This document shows, one piece after another, positions 58,441 to 64,000 of a stretch of 64,000 bases of DNA. The position numbers were made by a program, and so were the translations under genes. Within the stretch, counting starts at the first letter, position 1; each line of letters begins with the position of its first letter. Below the pieces are notes generated by a model. The model saw nothing but the letters and a program-made list of their open reading frames with translations. It ran no database searches and was not told the DNA's origin. The stretch is from Catonia carolina (taxonomy: Eukaryota > Arthropoda > Insecta > Hemiptera > Achilidae), in NCBI GenBank assembly GCA_035578175.1, contig JAQMRL010000022.1, forward strand, positions 1,612,001-1,676,000, written 5' to 3'.

Positions 58441-60625
58441 TTATTTTGTTCCGTACAGTAGAAAGTTTTGTATTTAGTTAGGTTCAATTATATTCTTTTA
58501 CTGTTTGTTCTCTGAATTTTTCTATTATTTTTTGAGTGTTTATTTATTTGAAAAATCCTTTGCGGGTTGTTATAAATAGAACCGGCACTTTCGTTTCGCA
58601 GCCAATTATTGTGCTGTCTTGAACAATGCAAAGTGAAGAGGTTAAGAACCGGCTTGTAGATCGTGTGTTGAAATAGATTCTTAATATTCAAATAGTGTAA
58701 GGAAAATAGTGTATTATTGTTTTAATTATATACAACTGTAAGTAAGAATTACCTCTTTGAATATAAATGGTTATACTTCTCTTTTGTTAAGAGAAGAACG
58801 GTTTTTCAAACATTTAATACAAAATGTTTTAAAAATTTAAGTTTAATTAAATTTTTAAATTCAGTTTGCTGTTAAGTAGAATAGTTTATTATAATATTCT
58901 AGTTACTATAACTGTAACAATTAATGTAAGTAATTCATTTGGAAATAAATATTTTTTAAAAATTGCAATGGAAGTTTTGTTTTTTAGAAACAACCAGATC
59001 CCAGAAAATCATGAAAAAACGTCACAGCATTGTTACACTCGTAATTATTATATTGTACTCAAATTATGTTTCTGTTTTATTATCAGGAAACACAAAATAA
59101 CAGTCGAAGTAATGCCATTCTTAAGAGTAAGTTTTAAATTTAAATTATTTTATAGGTCGAATATCGCTTACAATACCTTTACAATACGCTATGTTAGAAC
59201 TGTGTAGTTATTTTAATGTGATTCCTTCCCACAATTTATTTATCTCTTGTTTTAATACATTTATTTATTGATATTCTAATTAGCAAAACTCGTTAAAGCC
59301 AACATGTTATGATCAAACTTCTAACAAACTCTTCCCGTTCCTCAACCCTAAATTTGATACTTCATGTAAAATATGTATAATTATGTACGTATTTTATAAA
59401 TTTGCACCAGCACATAAAATTTTCTCTTAATTTACATAAAGTTTTAATTTATTTTTTTTATTTAGTTTTATCATGATAGCATCAAATTATTTTATAGTAG
59501 TAATTAGGTAATATTATGTTGTACATAAAAGCAAATAAATATAATTGATATATATTACAATATTGTACAACACGATCTGCTTACACTAGTTTAGATGGAT
59601 TATATTTGTCTTTTAAAACTGAAATTAAAGATTTAAAAAATTTAATAAATGTCAGTTCTGATGACTTGTAATAACATTCATTATATCAATCTTTGTATGT
59701 GTCTGGTCAGTAAAAATATCTCCGAGTAGTGTTCTAGCTAAAAGTTATTATATGGCCGTATTATGTATTAGTCTTAATAACTTTCATAGTTCACGTCAGA
59801 TTAATTTTACCTCCTTAATAAAATGTCCACTCCTAGTTCTCGGTGTGAAAATTTGCTTATTCTTTTTGTCCATGGAGTAGTGAGTTTGGTAAGTTGGTCA
59901 CCTTTCTAATTTCCTTCAACTTCTAAGTGGGCAGGGATCCAGCGTGAATAATTACTTTATCATCACTTGTGATTTTGTAAGCTGAATCAACGATTTTTAA
60001 ATACATTATAGATAATGTTAAATAACATGGACATTTATATGGGCTATGTTCAATATTTTTAAAGTAATTTAAAACGCTTCTATATTTTGCCAAAATTACA
60101 ATAATTTTAGAATCGAAAAGATCAATAAATTTAAAATATTTCCTTCACACGCGTAATTCACAATAAAATACGGAAGTAAAACTTTGTAATTTTAATATTA
60201 TGTTTTTCATTTTTGATACCTATTACTACATCAATTACTTCCAGTAGAGATTTTTGAGTCATGAATGTATTTTTCAAAATTTTTGTATTTAAAAAAGAGT
60301 GTTTAAGACAGTAAGTAGAGAAGACCGCTGGACTTTTGTCAGCTTATTTGTTAATACGTAAAAAAACTGAGATATACATCAGGAATTTCATCAACCGAGT
60401 AGGGTCACGATGTAATTTTGTTAGGATGAACGTGAAGAATACACATTTGTGTAAAAATTTCATATTCTTATGTTGAGAGTTTTTGATAAAGAATTTTAAG
60501 ATACTTATAGTATATATTGTGTACCAATTCATAAATTAATTATTTTATTAGTTCAGAAGCTTCTAAACAACTTACGACAAACCTATAATTACAACTAGTA
60601 TGTTGATCGCTTTGAGACATTTATG
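58441..60625. other. AT-rich non-coding DNA
   Basis: No gene recognised. The 113-codon plus-strand frame at 58866-59207 has no domain, is AT-rich and lysine/isoleucine-rich, and is probably chance. Confidence 0.5.
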
Positions 60626-61010
60626 TTGTTGTTAAGTCGTAAGCCGAAAGGCTGGTTTGAGCCTCTAGAGGCTTTACTAAATAAAACGAGGAGTAAGGCG
60701 GTTTATAGTTGTCTTCCTCTTCGAGAGGAAAAGTATGCTCATCAGTATGCCAGGCCATCCGAAAAGCATATACTTTCCACTCCGCAAATGACAGCTTCAC
60801 CTCATTCCACAAGGTCTGGTTGTATAATGGAATCATTACTCTCAGAGGAAATAACTCTGACTAGTGTCTTTTACTCTTCTACCTTTTCTGTTATTAAATG
60901 CTTAAGTTATGTAATGAGCTGCTCATGTGATAAGAAACAGAACTATTTTGTAGCCCTGGAATAAGGATTAAGTCCAAATAATTTAACACTCCACCTGGCT
61001 CTTACGGTTA
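60626..61010 (-). mobile_element. (CAA)n-tailed SINE-like repeat, copy H
   Basis: Full-length copy flanked by AGACATTTATG (60615-60625) and AGACATTCATG (61011-61021), an 11-bp duplication with one change. Confidence 0.8.
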
Positions 61011-61064
61011 AGACATTCATGTTTATATAATATGATTATACAGATTCAAACCGCCCCTAAGATG

Positions 61065-61470
61065 ATGGCTGCCCCAGTCTTACTGAATACAAGTGAGTCG
61101 TGGATTAGTACCAGACCACAGGAGAGTACCACAGGTGACCATAGGAGAGACTACAGGCGGCAGAGATGCGATTCCTGTGAAAGGGATTTCAGTCGTAGGG
61201 ACTAACTAAGAAATGAGGACATAAGAACAGAACTGGATGTTTACAATCTGAATAGAGACGATTGTAGAATATCGAAATCGATGGAAGGAGCACGTAGAGA
61301 GAATGTCTGAGGGAAGAACGCTCCTTATTTTTTTGCAATACAGACCGGTAGGGAGGAGAGATGTTGGGAGGCCACGCAAGAGATGGCAATAATTCGATAG
61401 TTTTGTCGTTGTTGTGAGTCGGAACAGGCGGGAGCCTAATCCTTGATTGTGAGAAGAAGAAGAAGAAGAA
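61065..61470 (+). pseudogene. Non-LTR retrotransposon 3' end with (GAA)n tail
   Basis: The decayed translation includes LRNEDIRTELDVYNLN, a KSMEGARREN-like stretch and PVGRRDVGRPRKRWQ, the LINE C-terminal end. Its UTR ends GAGTCGGAACAGGC...GCCTAATCCTTG followed by GAAGAAGAAG (61454-61470). Same family as 5985-6565. Confidence 0.75.
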
Positions 61471-64000
61471 GTAGATTTAAACCGTGTACGTATAACTTCT
61501 AAACTCAAAAGCGGTGAAATGTAATTAATAGTTATTTGTATTTAACTGTTTTGTCAGATGAAAGAAGTTAAATTACTTTCGACATTGGAAAATGTGTTGA
61601 ATAATTAAAATCACCTAAATTCTACGTAGGCCTGTATAGGTTTCATGAATAAGTTTAAACTCATACACTAATATTTCTTGTATCAAGTCCGGACATAATT
61701 TTTCTTAATTTTGTAAACTTAATACCTATACAATTTTCCACTTAAGTATTTTTCGTTCTTTAAAGTTGCACCAACTGCTTTGGTTATAATTGATTACAAT
61801 CGGTTACAGTCCAAAATCGGCGGGTTTAAACATGTAATAATTTCCAAATCCTGGTCAAGAATGGACTAGGAACTTTCCGCTTTTCAGTGTGCCGTGCATT
61901 CTAGAGCTGTAACACGCAAAGAAAAAGAAAGAGAGAGAACATAACAAAAAAATTATTTTTTTTTTGCTAAAGATAATTAGCTAAATGCCAGCTGCTATTG
62001 AATAAAAACCCGGAGTAATGCAACAGCAGTCTTTATTATTTAATAGCTTGATTACGAAGGAAAGGGGCTGGCTACTGTGAGATGTAAATATATTAATTCA
62101 GTTCAGTTGTAAGCACGTTTTGTTTAATTTAAATGTGTTTTAACAACAAAACATTAACTCGATTTAAATTAAAGGAAACTCGGAAAATGACTGGTCAACT
62201 TTGAGGGTACCTTTATTACTTTTATTTGAACTCCAATGATGCTTGTTAGTCTCTCCGCAGAGTGCATGCTTGAATTTATTCACCTACAAGAAGCTTAATT
62301 AAGTCTTAATAAATTAGATGTAATGAAGTGCAAGGTATTTTACTTTATTTTAAGTTTTAAGAACTAAAACCAGATATTTTAAGTTATTTGAATCCTTAAA
62401 TAAATCTTTAATTAGCATTTTATGACTACGTTTTGTTTATTTGTTTTTGAAAATAGTAAAAATTAATAGATTAAAACAAATTTAGAATAAAAAACATTTT
62501 TTATAGATACAGACTTATAATTTAATCAGAATCACCGCTAACAACACTGAACCTCCTCCCCCTCCCAAACTAACTCGGCGTCTGATTTTAATTATATCCA
62601 GGTCACGAGATACAGCAAAATACTCTACGTTTCAGCCGAATATAATTAAATATCTTTTTACAAACTAAAAATTACATTATTTTTCCTGTGAAAATGCTAT
62701 GCAATAGAAATTATGTAAATTATTCCATGATATTTAAAGACTAAAAAAAAATCTCGATTTGTTCATAACTTCAATTTTTACATCGAGATTACTGTATAAC
62801 ATTAAAAACGGTAAGTTTAATATTAAATTTTATAGCATATGAAACTGTTAATACAAAAACGAAGTATATTTTGTGCCTTATTTTTATCATGCTTGACAAT
62901 ATTTTATATTCTTCCCCAAATTTATCTGTATAAATTTATATAGTCTTTAATAGTACATCGATTTCTTCAAGGTTACCTTATAACGTTAAACATATAAATC
63001 TGTTTTACGACAAATTTTCAAATTTATCTGAACTATTGTTACGTTAAAATGGCTTATGTAGCTATTGACTGTTTAGAATCTGCCACAAAACAAAATTCCA
63101 GGTTCCTCTCATAAACCTTACATTATAATGAAACATATCTCGGAAATTATTTAGTTAACCATATAATTTTTTCTTTAAAGTGAATGCAAAGTAAAAAAAA
63201 ATATATAAAAAACTTATCTTTTTCCTTAAAGTGAATGCAAAGTAAAAAAATATATATAAAAAACTTATCTTTTTCCTTTAAACCAAAATTCTAGGAGCAA
63301 TTTCAGTGAGTTTTCATGTAATAGTAATCGAACTTATAGACTTACAATTTTTTTTAAATTTTTTATACAATTAAAATTTAACAGCTGAGTTTAAATTATA
63401 GCTTGCAAACATCAATATAACAAAATAACCTACATATATTATGGACTGATATTTTTAACTTAACAATCAGAAATCTTTTATAGCAGACTAGACCAAGTGT
63501 CAATTACACGACTACGAATCATTTATACTAAACTGGCCTACAGTCAGCTCATGGTAAAACAGGAACCTAATAAAATATGTAGACACTACAACACAAAATG
63601 AACTGCATAAGGCCGCGGCCACCACGGCGCACCGTACCACGACCCTCGCCTCGCATCGCCCCTTGCATTGCACCACTTCCAGAATAAAGGTATGTATTTA
63701 CAGTATTGTGGCCATAACAGAGCCTAGTCCCAAGCACCAACCTTTGCCTCTACCAGCGCTCCTACCATTCAACCGCACCAAGGAATTGAGCTTGGTATTT
63801 TTTTGTTTAGCACCGTCGCCCCCAGCGTTTAGTATCCAATCTTGTTGTATCAAGAGACGTCTTATATTCTTATGTCTTATAGAGACGTCTTAATATCTGT
63901 ATAATATATCTGACCTGGGCAAAGACTGACTTAAGACCAGAATTATTTGACGGCAGAAGAGATCAATTGGAACTTACAAGACTGTAAATTGGTCTCACTA
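61471..64000. other. AT-rich non-coding DNA
   Basis: A two-copy 51-bp tandem (63180-63281) and a small CpG-rich patch (63610-63665) are present. No gene is supported. Confidence 0.5.
63180..63281. repeat. 51-bp tandem repeat, two copies
   Basis: GTGAATGCAAAGTAAAAAAA...ACTTATCTTTTTCCTT occurs at 63180 and 63231, nearly identical; a recent duplication. Confidence 0.9.

Noticed and set aside
58866..59207. 113-codon plus-strand frame as a host exon
   Set aside because: AT-rich, no domain, no convincing splice sites.

Overview
The window is AT-rich eukaryotic DNA, almost certainly from an insect. It holds one recognisable host exon and a dense, layered set of mobile-element remnants. The host signal is a 134-base exon at 23150-23283 (minus) with a clean acceptor and donor. 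It encodes part of an immunoglobulin-like domain most like the second Ig domain of the arthropod Beaten path (Beat) family, so most of the window is probably intron of a beat-like gene. I found no other host exon, rRNA or intact tRNA. The order within insects cannot be fixed from what I see.

Layout. 1-24 kb: tRNA-derived SINEs with target-site duplications (TSDs), a (CAA)n-tailed SINE-like family, decayed Jockey-like and other non-LTR fragments, an 804-bp element with terminal inverted repeats (16195-16998) and a pair of near-perfect palindromes (17218-17290). 24-42 kb: more of the same families, an 80-bp triplication (25555-25793), a degraded solo LTR with four hairpins (28280-28983), and a palindrome cluster (34378-34480). 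42.1-50.9 kb: a mariner element flanked by TA whose two ends are both transposase 3' ends. It was invaded by a 6.7-kb Ty3/gypsy-type retrotransposon (42167-48901, TSD ACGT) and separately by an antisense solo LTR of the same family (49275-50398, TSD ATTG). 51-64 kb: a dispersed repeat split by a Jockey insertion, further non-LTR fragments, and a non-autonomous Helitron (56947-57673) carrying a SINE.

The most interesting system is the Ty3/gypsy element. Its LTR carries a hairpin, GGCCCTTTTCAGGGCC followed by ACCAA, that matches the metazoan replication-dependent histone mRNA 3' stem-loop (6-bp stem, TTTC loop, ACC flank). It lies 25 nt after the stop of a 155-codon basic, proline-rich ORF contained in the LTR, and I see no AATAAA or ATTAAA in the LTR. 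A diverged relative at 28.3 kb has four such hairpins in tandem, one with compensatory stem changes. The Gag of the same element begins with a C4HC3 PHD-type zinc finger. I infer a retroelement that may use histone-style, SLBP-dependent, S-phase-linked 3'-end formation plus a chromatin-reading Gag. The element also has a tRNA-Lys primer site, a textbook GGGAAAC -1 frameshift site with an H-type pseudoknot between gag and pol, and one in-frame stop splitting pol. Its long LTRs, tRNA-Lys primer and 4-bp TSD recall the Osvaldo/Ulysses group; that placement is inference.
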